The translations under genes and the position numbers were made by a program. Positions 18,302-29,748 of a DNA stretch of 64,000 bases are shown piece by piece; position 1 is the first letter of the stretch, and each line of letters starts with the position of its first letter. The notes beneath the pieces were generated by a model that worked only from the letters and a program-made list of their open reading frames with translations, was not told the origin of the DNA and did no database searches. This DNA comes from Paraburkholderia tuberum STM678 (GTDB taxonomy: Bacteria > Pseudomonadota > Gammaproteobacteria > Burkholderiales > Burkholderiaceae), in contig NZ_CADFGP010000005.1 in assembly GCF_902833905.1 (NCBI RefSeq), positions 62,001 to 126,000 of the forward strand. Direction: 5' to 3'.

Positions 18302-19459
18302 ATGATATCGAACGATCTTCCGCATTTTGTACCTACTGACCTACCCGATGCCCTGCTGGTCGGACGCATCTGGCGAAACGCGCCGATTGACGGGCCGTCG
18401 GTCGTCGTTGTTCGCGCCGGTCAGGCCTTCGACATCACGGCGTCGGCGCCGACGACCTCCGATCTGTTCGAGCACGTGGACCTCGTCGAGTTTGCGCATC
18501 ACGTCGAGGGCGAGGCGCTCGGTCCCGTCGAGAACATCGGCCGCGCATTGCTGGCGCCGTGCGATCTTCAGGCCATCAAGGCATGCGGCGTGACCTTTGC
18601 CGTGAGCCTGCTCGAACGGGTCATTGAAGAACAGGCCAACGGCGACGCGACTCAAGCCGACATGGTCCGGGCGACGATCGCGCAACTGATCGGCACTGAT
18701 CTCTCCAGGATTCGCCCCGGCACGGCAGCTGCCGACTGTCTGAAGCGGGAACTGGAACGGCGCGGCGCATGGTCGCAATATATGGAGGTCGGCATTGGGC
18801 CGGACGCAGAGGTGTTCACCAAGTCTCAACCGATGTCGGCGGTCGGCTACGGCGCGGACGTTGGGCTGCACCCGGCCTCCCGCTGGAACAATCCCGAGCC
18901 AGAAATTGTGCTGGCGGTAAACAGCCGCGGAACGATCGTCGGCGCAACCCTCGGCAACGACGTCAATCTCCGCGACATCGAGGGCCGCAGTGCGTTGCTG
19001 CTCGGCAAAGCGAAAGACAACAACGGCTCATGCGCGATCGGTCCTTTTATTCGGTTGTTCGATGAACGCTTCACCATGGACTCGGTGCGGGCGGCCAGCG
19101 TGTCGCTCAGGATAGAAGGCGCGGACGACGGATTTATTCTCGAAGGCGTGAGCCACATGCGCGAGATCAGCCGTGACCCAGAGGAACTTGTGGCCCAGAC
19201 TGCCGGGCCGCATCACCAGTATCCAGACGGCTTCATGCTGTTCCTCGGCACGATGTTCTCTCCAATTGAAGACCGGCATGCTCCGGGCAGCGGCTTCACG
19301 CATCACCTCGGGGACAAGGTGACGATTGCAACACCGGAGCTCGGCGCACTTGTCAACACCGTGCAGTCGTCAACCGAAATCGCGCCCTGGCGATTCGGCG
19401 TACGCGCTCTTTACGAGACCCTTGCAAAACGGCGGGCGCTTACCCGCGCCATGGCGTAG
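18302..19459 (+). CDS. Fumarylacetoacetate-hydrolase (FAH) family protein, sugar-acid dehydratase-like
   Basis: 385 residues. The C-terminal FAH domain begins near SAVGYGADVGLHP and has the acidic metal site in NPEPEIVLAVN and GNDVNLRDIEGR. The longer N-terminal part resembles 2-keto-3-deoxy sugar-acid dehydratases of the FAH fold. With GH88 upstream a role late in uronate or keto-deoxy-acid breakdown fits. Substrate not determinable from sequence. It ends 90 bases before the convergent zinc alcohol dehydrogenase. Confidence 0.82.
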   Translation: MISNDLPHFVPTDLPDALLVGRIWRNAPIDGPSVVVVRAGQAFDITASAPTTSDLFEHVDLVEFAHHVEGEALGPVENIGRALLAPCDLQAIKACGVTFAVSLLERVIEEQANGDATQADMVRATIAQLIGTDLSRIRPGTAAADCLKRELERRGAWSQYMEVGIGPDAEVFTKSQPMSAVGYGADVGLHPASRWNNPEPEIVLAVNSRGTIVGATLGNDVNLRDIEGRSALLLGKAKDNNGSCAIGPFIRLFDERFTMDSVRAASVSLRIEGADDGFILEGVSHMREISRDPEELVAQTAGPHHQYPDGFMLFLGTMFSPIEDRHAPGSGFTHHLGDKVTIATPELGALVNTVQSSTEIAPWRFGVRALYETLAKRRALTRAMA

Positions 19460-19548
19460 GTACCATTCACGTGGACCGCCTCCGCTGATTCCAGCCTCGC
19501 CAAGCTACAAAGACTTTGTTCGCGAATCAGCGGAACGGGATACTAAAT

Positions 19549-20556
19549 TTAGAAGCCCGGCGTCAGGACGACTTTCCCTGACGCCGTCCTGCCGTTCTGC
19601 AAATCGTCGAACGCCTGGCTTCCGGCATCGAGCGGCCGCACGTCGAGCCAATCCAGCGAACCGAACGCGCCTTCGTGCAACGCCGAAACCGTCGCGCGAA
19701 GATCCGCCATCGTATAGGTGTACGTACCCAGCAGCGTGATTTCAGCGAGCGTCAGCTTGCGCATATCGATTTCGCTTGCCCAGTCCTGGAGGCCGATGTG
19801 CATCACGACGCCGCCAGGCTTCACCGACGATAACGCGAGCGCGCGTGTCGGCTTTGCGCCCACGGCATCGATCACGAACTCAAACCGGCTTTCAGGCGCC
19901 GGCGCGTCCAACGGATCCCATGTCTCGCACTGCGCATGCTGCTGCGCCGATCGTCGACGCAGCGGATTGACCTCCGCCATTTCAACCGACCGGCAGCCGT
20001 ACGATTTCAGTAACAACGCCGACAGCAATCCAATCGCCCCGCCGCCAATGACCAGCGCGCGGGTTTCCGGCAACGGTCTTTGCAGCGCGCGCATCGACAG
20101 ATTCAGCGCATGCAGCGCCGTAGCAGCCGGCTCGGTCACCGCGGCGTGCGTTGCAGGCATCTCCTGCGGAATTTCGACAACGCATCCCGCAGGCAACGAC
20201 ATATATTGTGCAAATGCACCCGGACGCGTCATGCCGACCATCGTCCGGTTCGCGCACAGATTGTCGCGCCCCTGCACACAATATTCACAGTGCCCGCAGG
20301 TGATCAACGGATTGCCCGTGACGCGCAAGCCTTTCATCAGATGCGGTGCGCGCGTCTCCACGATCGTGCCGGCGAACTCATGACCGAGAATGAGGCCGGG
20401 TTTGCGTCGCGGATCGTGGCCGTGGAATGCATGCATATCGGAGCCGCAAATACCGACCGCATCGATCCTGAGTATCACCTCGCCGTCGGCTGCCAGCGGT
20501 TCGGGCCGATCCAGCAACTGGACCTCATTGGGCTGCGTGTAGACAAGTGCTTTCAC
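19549..20556 (-). CDS. Zinc-dependent medium-chain alcohol dehydrogenase, HpsO/HpsP-type candidate
   Basis: 335 residues. The catalytic zinc site is seen in GICGSDMHAFHGHD and LGHEFAG, and the four-Cys structural zinc site in CGHCEYCVQGRDNLC. A nucleotide-binding GGGAIG follows. It is the last gene of a minus-strand operon after an SDR and an HpsN-like dehydrogenase. In known DHPS degraders, HpsO and HpsP are two dehydrogenases that interconvert DHPS enantiomers while HpsN makes sulfolactate; this gene and its neighbour fit those roles. A sugar-acid dehydrogenase (idonate type) working with GH88/FAH is the alternative. Confidence 0.85.
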   Translation of the reverse strand: MKALVYTQPNEVQLLDRPEPLAADGEVILRIDAVGICGSDMHAFHGHDPRRKPGLILGHEFAGTIVETRAPHLMKGLRVTGNPLITCGHCEYCVQGRDNLCANRTMVGMTRPGAFAQYMSLPAGCVVEIPQEMPATHAAVTEPAATALHALNLSMRALQRPLPETRALVIGGGAIGLLSALLLKSYGCRSVEMAEVNPLRRRSAQQHAQCETWDPLDAPAPESRFEFVIDAVGAKPTRALALSSVKPGGVVMHIGLQDWASEIDMRKLTLAEITLLGTYTYTMADLRATVSALHEGAFGSLDWLDVRPLDAGSQAFDDLQNGRTASGKVVLTPGF

Positions 20557-20588
20557 AAGCGTTCTCCGTCGTGCAATTGCGTTACCGC

Positions 20589-21356
20589 CTACCGCGCGGT
20601 GTACCCGCCGTCGACCATGATGGTCTGGCCCGTGACGTACGCGGACGCGTCACTCGCAAGAAACACCGTGACGCCATACAGATCGTCGAGTTGTCCATTG
20701 CGTCCGATGCACGTGTTCTGCGCGTGCATGTCCGCGACGCGCGCGTCGTTGAAAACGGGAGCCGTCAGCGCAGTGGGGAAAAAGCCCGGCCCAATCGCGT
20801 TGCACGTGATGCCGTAGCGTGACCACGCCTGCGCGATAGCACGCGTCAATTGCACGACACCGCCCTTCGCCGCGCCGTATGGCGCGCTATCGTTGAATGC
20901 ACGGTATGACTGCAGCGACGCGATGTTGATGATGCGACCATGTCCGCGCGCCTTCATCGAGGGTGCGAGCGCCTGCGTCATGAAGAACGGCGCGCCAAGA
21001 TGCAGTGCGAGCTGCTGTTGCCACGCTTGCGGCGTCACTTCATCGAATGGTTGACGCAGATTGACGCCCGCCGCGTTGACGAGAATGTCAATCTGGCCGT
21101 GCTGTGCCGCTGCATCGAGCGCGCAGGCGCGCGCCGCATGCGCGTCGCTCAGATCGCATGCGTGCATGTGCGCATCAATTCCGTCGTCCCGCAGCCGCAT
21201 TGCCGCTTCGTCGAGCGCATCACTTCGCCGCGCCACCAGCACGACGCGCGCACCCGCCCCGCCCAGCGCGCGCGCCATCGCTTCGCCGATGCCCGAGTTG
21301 CCGCCGGTCACGAGCGCGGTTCTGCCATTCAGGTCGAATAGTCGAGCGATATTCAA
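20589..21356 (-). CDS. Short-chain dehydrogenase/reductase, HpsO/HpsP-type candidate
   Basis: About 255 residues from TTG 21356, selected because AAGGAGG lies six bases upstream; the longer frame to 21422 overlaps the HpsN-like gene. The SDR motifs are complete: TGGNSGIG cofactor loop, NAAG, catalytic Ser in NIASLQS, and YGAAK. NAD(P)-dependent alcohol oxidation. It lies 44 bases after the HpsN-like gene and 32 bases before the zinc dehydrogenase, making a three-dehydrogenase operon like hpsNOP. Confidence 0.88.
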   Translation of the reverse strand: MNIARLFDLNGRTALVTGGNSGIGEAMARALGGAGARVVLVARRSDALDEAAMRLRDDGIDAHMHACDLSDAHAARACALDAAAQHGQIDILVNAAGVNLRQPFDEVTPQAWQQQLALHLGAPFFMTQALAPSMKARGHGRIINIASLQSYRAFNDSAPYGAAKGGVVQLTRAIAQAWSRYGITCNAIGPGFFPTALTAPVFNDARVADMHAQNTCIGRNGQLDDLYGVTVFLASDASAYVTGQTIMVDGGYTAR

Positions 21357-21399
21357 CGGTGTCCTCCTTCGTCGTACCGATTGCACATGCCGATGGCGT

Positions 21400-23872
<2,473 letters not shown>

Positions 23873-23937
23873 GTTGGTCTCCTGTTTTATGGGGTATTGC
23901 ACTCAGCCGTTGGAACCGGTGGCAGTTTTATGCAGCT

Positions 23938-24744
23938 TCATGCAGCGACACGTTCGACAGCGCCGTGTTCGTCGCGCAACGACTTCCAGATATGCGTGCG
24001 CAACCGGACGAACGATTCGAGATCCATCACGTCTTCGATCCGCTTGCACGCGTCCCAGCCATGCTGCTCGCGCACGGACTTCACATCGATCACTTCTTTC
24101 ACGCGCCCCGGCCGGCCCGTCATCACGACGACGCGATCCGCGAGATACACCGACTCTTCGACCGCGTGCGTGATGAACAGCACCGTGCGCGGATTCACGC
24201 GCGTGAGCCGCACCAGTTCTTCCTGCATGACGACCCGGGTTTGGGCATCGAGCGCGCCGAACGGCTCGTCCATCAGCAGCACGCCGGGGTCGAGCGCATA
24301 CGCGCGCGCGATCGCGACGCGCTGCTGCATGCCGCCCGATAGTTGATGCGGATACGCCTGCTCGTAGCCGCGCAGATTCATCAGCGACAGATAGCGTTCG
24401 ATCGTTTCGCGTCTTGCGTCGGCGGCCATGCCCTTCGCGCGCAAGCCGAGATCGATGTTGTCCCACACTGTCTTCCATGGGAACAGCGCGAACTGCTGAA
24501 AGACGACCGCGCGATCGGGTCCTGGCCGTGTCACCTTGCGGCCCGCCACCGTCACGCTGCCCGAAGTCGGAAACTCGAGACCCGCGACCATCCGCAGACA
24601 CGTCGTCTTGCCACAGCCCGACGGCCCGACGATCGCAACGAATTCCTTGTCGGCGATTTCCAGTTCGACGTGTTCCAGCGCGACGACGCTCGCCTTGTCG
24701 CGCCTGAACATGCGGGACACATCATTGAAACGAATCATGCTCAT
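23938..24744 (-). CDS. ABC transporter ATP-binding protein, NitT/TauT family
   Basis: 268 residues from ATG 24744, with GGAG before it. Walker A GPSGCGKTT, Q-loop VFQQFALFPWK, signature LSGGMQQRVAIARAYA, Walker B VLLMDEPFGALD and the H-loop in LFITHAVEE. It closely matches TauB/SsuB lengths and motifs. Second-last gene of the minus-strand importer operon. Confidence 0.92.
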   Translation of the reverse strand: MSMIRFNDVSRMFRRDKASVVALEHVELEIADKEFVAIVGPSGCGKTTCLRMVAGLEFPTSGSVTVAGRKVTRPGPDRAVVFQQFALFPWKTVWDNIDLGLRAKGMAADARRETIERYLSLMNLRGYEQAYPHQLSGGMQQRVAIARAYALDPGVLLMDEPFGALDAQTRVVMQEELVRLTRVNPRTVLFITHAVEESVYLADRVVVMTGRPGRVKEVIDVKSVREQHGWDACKRIEDVMDLESFVRLRTHIWKSLRDEHGAVERVAA

Positions 24745-24783
24745 CGTGCGCTCCGTCACGTTTGAGAGAGTGAAGCCACGGTG

Positions 24784-25692
24784 CTAGTGCCGCGCCACGC
24801 GCCGGTTGCGCATCGCGTACGCTTCGATGCGTCCAAGCAGCAGGTCGATTGCCGCGCCCACCATACCGATTGCGATCATCGCGCTCATCACCGTCGCCGT
24901 GTCGATTGCCGCTTGTCCCTTGACCATCATGTAGCCAATGCCGCTCGACGCGACGATCAGTTCGGCGCCGACCAGCGACATCCAGCCCAGTCCCGCCGCG
25001 ACGCGCACACCTGCGATCACCGACGGCAACGCGCCTGGCAGCAGCACTTCGCAGACGATCATCCGGTTCGACGCGCCGAGCATGCGCGCCGCTTCGAGCA
25101 GCCTGGCGTCGACCTGCTGCGCACCGCGATAAGCATTGACGACGCACGGCGGAAACGCACCCGCAAAAATGATCAGCACCGGGCCACCGATGCCCGTGCC
25201 GAACCACAACGCGGCAAACGGCACCCATGCAATCGGCGCGATGAAACGCACGGTTTCGAACAGCGGCGTCACGCAGTAGTCGAGCCAGCGGAACCAGCCC
25301 ATCATCAGACCGAGCGGCACGCCCAGCGCGACGGCCAGCAAAAAGCCCATCAGATAGCGCTGCAAGCTCGACCACAGATGCACTTCGAGCGTGTAACCGA
25401 CAAACGGATGCGTGAGCAGATCGGCAAACTTGTGAACGACTGCAAGCGGCGTCGGTAGAAAGATCGCGGGGACGAGTTCTGCTGCCGATGCCAGCCACCA
25501 GATGCCGAAGAATGCGATCAGCCCCGCGGCATTCAGCGTCCAGAGCGGCACGTTGCGTCGAGCCACAGCACGCCCAGGCTCGCTGACCATCTTGCGCTGG
25601 CGCAACGTGCGTGCCGCACTGCCGGACTCGCGATCGACGCCGACGGGCTCGATGTCAGGATGCGCGACACCGCGCAGATGACCCGGTTTCAT
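24784..25692 (-). CDS. ABC transporter permease, NitT/TauT family (second permease)
   Basis: 302 residues from ATG 25692, overlapping the first permease's stop by four bases (ATGA). Six hydrophobic segments and the EAARMLGASNRMIVCEVLLPGALPSVIAG coupling loop are present. A much longer frame in phase extends to 26439 but reads antisense-like sequence across the first permease and is rejected. Confidence 0.9.
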   Translation of the reverse strand: MKPGHLRGVAHPDIEPVGVDRESGSAARTLRQRKMVSEPGRAVARRNVPLWTLNAAGLIAFFGIWWLASAAELVPAIFLPTPLAVVHKFADLLTHPFVGYTLEVHLWSSLQRYLMGFLLAVALGVPLGLMMGWFRWLDYCVTPLFETVRFIAPIAWVPFAALWFGTGIGGPVLIIFAGAFPPCVVNAYRGAQQVDARLLEAARMLGASNRMIVCEVLLPGALPSVIAGVRVAAGLGWMSLVGAELIVASSGIGYMMVKGQAAIDTATVMSAMIAIGMVGAAIDLLLGRIEAYAMRNRRVARH

Positions 25693-26471
25693 CTGTTCGC
25701 TCTCCAAGGCATGAGTTGCCGTTCGATTTGCCCAAGCGCGACCGTCATCAACCATCCACACAGCGCGACCGTCAGCATCGCAACGACGATCATCGCCGGA
25801 TAGATGTCGAGCGAGCCTTGCGTCAGCAGATGCCCGAGACCTTTGACCGAACCGATCAGTTCGCCCGCCACGAGCGTCGTCCATGAAGCCTGCAATGACA
25901 GGCGCAAGCCTGTGAAAATCATCGGCAGCGCGCCGGGAATCATCACTTCCAGCACGAAGCGCGAACGCCGCAAACCCAGCATCTCGGCGGCTTCGAGCAT
26001 CGGCACGTCGAGATTGCGCACGCCCGCGAAACTGTTGATCACGCATGGCACGAACGCCGCGAACCAGATCACCATCACCTTCGCGGAGTCGCCGAGTCCA
26101 AGCCAGACGATCGCGAGCGGAATCCACGCGAGCGGCGGAATGGGTCGCAACAGCAGAAAGATCGGGTTGAAGAACGCTTGCGCGCGCGCCGAGTAGCCCA
26201 TCCATAGGCCGAGCGGCACACCCGTCACCGCCGCCGTCGCGAAGCCGTATAGAACGAGCTTCACGCTCTGCACGATGTGCTGGTCGAGACGGCCGTCGGC
26301 ATAACCGACCGTCACCACCTGGGCAAGCGCCTGCCAGGTATCGAACGGAGTGGGGAATCTCGACGCTGCGACGATGCCTGTGAGAGCCGTCAGCACGTAC
26401 CACGCGGCGAGCGTTGCAGCGAGCGTGCCGATGCTGCACAGGAAGCGCGGTGAACGGAATGCGGGGAACAC
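25689..26471 (-). CDS. ABC transporter permease, NitT/TauT family (first permease)
   Basis: 260 residues from GTG 26471, preceded by AGGAG; the frame opens at TTG 26519 but lacks a ribosome-binding site there. Six membrane segments and the coupling loop EAAEMLGLRRSRFVLEVMIPGALPMIF. Having two different TauC-type permeases in one operon suggests a heterodimeric channel. It is the promoter-proximal gene; a LacI-type operator lies about 54 bases upstream. Confidence 0.9.
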   Translation of the reverse strand: MFPAFRSPRFLCSIGTLAATLAAWYVLTALTGIVAASRFPTPFDTWQALAQVVTVGYADGRLDQHIVQSVKLVLYGFATAAVTGVPLGLWMGYSARAQAFFNPIFLLLRPIPPLAWIPLAIVWLGLGDSAKVMVIWFAAFVPCVINSFAGVRNLDVPMLEAAEMLGLRRSRFVLEVMIPGALPMIFTGLRLSLQASWTTLVAGELIGSVKGLGHLLTQGSLDIYPAMIVVAMLTVALCGWLMTVALGQIERQLMPWRANR

Positions 26472-26524
26472 ATTGTCTCCTGCCTGTTCAGCGGGCGTGA
26501 AATGCAACGCGCCGCGCAATGAAA

Positions 26525-26538
26525 TGTAACCGCTTGCA
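26525..26538. promoter_or_regulatory. LacI-family operator between the ABC operon and hpsR
   Basis: TGTAACCGCTTGCA, a near-palindrome resembling the perfect site at 22744-22757. It lies upstream of the importer operon and of the divergent LacI gene. One regulator could thus control import, its own synthesis and the dehydrogenases. Confidence 0.65.
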
Positions 26539-26669
26539 TTTGAATATAGACGCTATGATCACGGGTCACATCGGGATTTATACCGATTCGAATGATGTTG
26601 TACTGTCGTTCGCTTGCAATCGGGCACTACAATCAATTGAGCCTATCCAAACCGGTCTGATCTGCCGCA

Positions 26670-27716
26670 ATGAATACCTTGCCACGCGCCCGTATCAGCG
26701 ATGTCGCCACACTCGCCGGCGTCTCGACGGCAACTGTGTCGCGCGCTCTCTCCAACCCCGACATGGTGAAAGCGGACACGCGCGCGCGCATCCGTGATGC
26801 GATCGCCACGCTGGGATATGTGCCCGACGGCGCGGCGCGCGCGCTTGCGCTGGGCCGTGCGCGAATGGTCGGCGCAATCGTGCCGACGCTCGACAACGCG
26901 ATCTTCGCGCGTGCGGTGCAAGGCTTGCAAACCACACTGTCGAATTCCGGCTATCAGTTGCTGATCTCCGCGCACGAGTACAACCTGTCCGCGGAAATCG
27001 AAGTCGTGCGCGCGCTGCTGGAACGTGCTGTCGACGCAATCGTTCTGGTCGGCACCGACCATGCGCCGCAAACCTATGAACTGATTCGCGCGAGCCACGT
27101 CGCGCTGCTGCTGACCTGGTCGCACGCCGAGCGCCCCGGCGCAGCCGGCAGCGGCGACGCAGATACACCGCCGTCGATCGGCTTCGACAACCAGTTGATC
27201 GGGCAACTGGCCGCTGAACATCTGCTCGAACTCGGTCATCGCCGCTTCGGCGTGATCTCGGGCTTCACGCGCCATAACGACCGCGCGCGTCAGCGGATCG
27301 AAGGCTTCCGGCGAACCCTTGCACAGCACGAGATCCGTCTGCCTGATGCGAACATCATCGAACAGCCGTTCGGCTTCGAAGGCGGTCGCGCCGGGCTCAA
27401 GCTACTGACGCAATTGCGCCCTGCTCCAAGCGCCATTTTCTGCGGCAATGACGTGCTCGCGCTGGGTTGCCTGTTCGAAGCGCAATCGGCCGGTATCGCC
27501 GTGCCGCAGCAGTTATCGATTGTCGGTTGCGACAATCTGCCCATCGTCTCGCAGATCACGCCAGGTCTCACTACCGTGCTGTTGCCCACTTACGAACTCG
27601 GCGAACGCGTCGCGCGCGCACTGCTGCGCTGGCTCTCGGACGGCGTGCCGCCGCAGCGCGAGTGTCTGCCGATCGAACTGATCGTGCGTGGCACGAGCGG
27701 CCCGGCGCCCGCGTGA
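26670..27716 (+). CDS. hpsR: LacI-family transcriptional regulator, HpsR-like
   Basis: 348 residues. The N-terminal helix-turn-helix is a clear LacI one: RISDVATLAGVSTATVSRAL, followed by the hinge region. The periplasmic-binding-like effector domain covers residues 60-340. It is divergent from the importer operon with an operator between. Known DHPS clusters (Cupriavidus pinatubonensis) use a LacI-type regulator, HpsR; the symbol is assigned by that context. Confidence 0.85.
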   Translation: MNTLPRARISDVATLAGVSTATVSRALSNPDMVKADTRARIRDAIATLGYVPDGAARALALGRARMVGAIVPTLDNAIFARAVQGLQTTLSNSGYQLLISAHEYNLSAEIEVVRALLERAVDAIVLVGTDHAPQTYELIRASHVALLLTWSHAERPGAAGSGDADTPPSIGFDNQLIGQLAAEHLLELGHRRFGVISGFTRHNDRARQRIEGFRRTLAQHEIRLPDANIIEQPFGFEGGRAGLKLLTQLRPAPSAIFCGNDVLALGCLFEAQSAGIAVPQQLSIVGCDNLPIVSQITPGLTTVLLPTYELGERVARALLRWLSDGVPPQRECLPIELIVRGTSGPAPA

Positions 27717-27748
27717 AGTGCCCGGGTTCCTTTCGGCGCATTCGCGCA

Positions 27749-28750
27749 TCACGCGACCAAGGTCTGCAACTGTGTGAGCAACGCATCGGGAATCTCGATT
27801 CCATCGCGGCTTGCCGCGTCGGCCAACGCATGCCGCCGTTGCCCTGGCAAACGGACATCCGCATCCTGCAACATCGCCGCGACAAGCGCCTCGACCCGTT
27901 CTACGTACATCTCATTGCCCGCCAGCGCGCCCGGATCGATGGCCCAGAACAGATGGCCGATCCGCGAGCGTGCCCCCTCCTCGGTCAGGAACGAGCCCGC
28001 TTCATAGCCGAAGTTCGCGCCCGCCAGCGCCGCCGCCAGCAGTTCGACCATCAGCGCGAGCATCGCGCCTTTCGCGCCGCCGAACGGGAGCATCATGCCG
28101 TCGAGCGCCGCCCTGGCGTCGGTGGTCGGCGTACCGTCACGGGCGGTCGCCCAGCCGGACGGGATGGGCTTGCCTTCGCGCGCCGCAACCATGATCTTGC
28201 CGCGCGCCACTTGCGACAGCGACAGGTCGACCATCAATGCGTCGCCATTGCGGCGCGGAAACACGGCGGCAATGGGATTGGTGCCGAATAGCGCATGACG
28301 CCCGCCCCACGCGGGCATCGCCGCCGGCGAATTGCTGAACGCAAGGCCCACCATGCCCGCCGCGCCGATCGCCTCCAGGTGATATGCGCCGACGCCGAAA
28401 TGATGGCTGCGGGTCACGCTCGCCACTGCGCTGCCGTGTTCGCGCGCACGGCCGATCAAGGTCTCGACAGCAAGCGCGCAGGCGGGAAACGCCATGCCAT
28501 CGGCGGCATCGACGAGCACGGCGGCGTTGCGCGTCGCAACAATGGAGGGCTTCGCCTGCGGATCGACGCGCCCGTTGCGCAACTGCGCGACGTACATCGG
28601 CAAACGCGAAACACCGTGCGACGACAACCCGCACGAGTCCGCATACACCAACGCGCGGGCCGTGGCCGTCGCGGTCTCCGGCGTTGCGCCCGCGTTGCGG
28701 ACGGCGCGCGTCGCAAGTTCTAGCAGTTCGTCGGCTGAGACTCGCGTCAT
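27749..28750 (-). CDS. comC: Malate/lactate dehydrogenase-2 family, probable (R)-sulfolactate dehydrogenase (ComC)
   Basis: 333 residues of the Ldh_2 family: YADSCGLSSHGVSRLPMYV, SHHFGVGAYHLEAIG (catalytic His) and LFGTNPIAAVFP. Such enzymes reduce 2-oxoacids with NAD(P)H. In sulfolactate degraders ComC reduces sulfopyruvate to (R)-sulfolactate. It overlaps the upstream SlcC-like gene by four bases (ATGA). The pair would turn (S)-sulfolactate into the (R)-form that SuyAB cleaves. Confidence 0.83.
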   Translation of the reverse strand: MTRVSADELLELATRAVRNAGATPETATATARALVYADSCGLSSHGVSRLPMYVAQLRNGRVDPQAKPSIVATRNAAVLVDAADGMAFPACALAVETLIGRAREHGSAVASVTRSHHFGVGAYHLEAIGAAGMVGLAFSNSPAAMPAWGGRHALFGTNPIAAVFPRRNGDALMVDLSLSQVARGKIMVAAREGKPIPSGWATARDGTPTTDARAALDGMMLPFGGAKGAMLALMVELLAAALAGANFGYEAGSFLTEEGARSRIGHLFWAIDPGALAGNEMYVERVEALVAAMLQDADVRLPGQRRHALADAASRDGIEIPDALLTQLQTLVA

Positions 28751-29748
28751 CGTGAAATTCCTTCGGTTACGTGTGAATCACGCTGCGCAAGCAGGGCCTC
28801 CGTCACGCGCGCCGCAACGAGCGTGCTGACACGTTCGTTCGACTGCATGGTCAGCCCCGCAATGTGCGGCGTGAGAATGAGGTTTGGTGCGTCGGCCAGC
28901 GGGGAACGGGCGGCGAGCGGCTCATCGTTGAAAACGTCGAGCGCCGCGCCGCCAATGCGGCCTTCGCGCAACGCCAAGGCAAGCGCCGCTTCATCGACGA
29001 TCCCGCCGCGCGACGTGTTGACGATGATCGCGTGGCGCTTCAGCGCCGCGAGTTGCGATGCGCCGAGCAGATTGCGCGTGCTGTCGACGAGCGGCACATG
29101 CAGCGTGATCACATCGGCGGCACGCAACGCTTCGTCGATGCTCACGCGGCGTGCGCCGGTCGCGGCCCAGCACGCCGCGTCGGCCGGCTGCAGCGGATCG
29201 TAGGCGAGCACCTGCATGCCCAGCGCGCGCGCGAGCTGCGCAACGAGTTGCCCGATGCCGCCGAAGCCGATGACGGCAAGCGTGCTACCCGCCGCTTCGC
29301 GGCCATTCGAAAGCGCCGCGCGCGGCCATTTGCCCGCCGCGACCTCCATGCTCGAACGGTATGCACCGCGCAGCAGCATCAGTGCCGTGGCGAGCACGTA
29401 CTCGGCCACCGCGCGTGCATTCGCACCCGTCGCCGGGAACACCGATACGTTGCGTTGCGCGCATGCGTCCAGATCGATGTTGTCGAGCCCGACGCCCAGA
29501 CGCCCCACTACGCTCAGACGCGGCGCGGCATCGAGCAGCGCGGCCCTTACCTGCGTGCGATTGCGCACGATCAGCGCGTCGGCATCGGCCAGCAACGCGT
29601 TCAACGCAACGGGTTGATCGACGAGCGACGCATCGGCATGCACGTCGAAGTGCTCGCTGAGCGCTGCGACTGCGCAAGTATCGATGAATTCGCTGATGAC
29701 GATCTTCTTGCGCGTCGCGCGCGGATTCATATTCAGGTTCGTGCTCAA
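28747..29748 (-). CDS. slcC: D-2-hydroxyacid dehydrogenase, probable (S)-sulfolactate dehydrogenase (SlcC)
   Basis: About 333 residues. The likely start is TTG 29748, which overlaps the carrier gene's stop (TTGA) and has AGGAG upstream; ATG 29730 is the alternative. SerA-type fold: cofactor loop VIGFGGIGQLVAQL, catalytic Arg in VNTSRGGIVDE and His in LTPHIAG. In Chromohalobacter, SlcC oxidises (S)-sulfolactate to sulfopyruvate. Here it is coupled to comC below and to a DctA-type carrier above, fitting that role. Confidence 0.82.
   Translation of the reverse strand: MSTNLNMNPRATRKKIVISEFIDTCAVAALSEHFDVHADASLVDQPVALNALLADADALIVRNRTQVRAALLDAAPRLSVVGRLGVGLDNIDLDACAQRNVSVFPATGANARAVAEYVLATALMLLRGAYRSSMEVAAGKWPRAALSNGREAAGSTLAVIGFGGIGQLVAQLARALGMQVLAYDPLQPADAACWAATGARRVSIDEALRAADVITLHVPLVDSTRNLLGASQLAALKRHAIIVNTSRGGIVDEAALALALREGRIGGAALDVFNDEPLAARSPLADAPNLILTPHIAGLTMQSNERVSTLVAARVTEALLAQRDSHVTEGISR

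Noticed and set aside
24784..26439. A 551-codon minus-strand ORF spanning both permease genes
   Set aside because: Only its last 302 codons (from 25692) are protein-like; the rest is an off-frame reading of the first permease.
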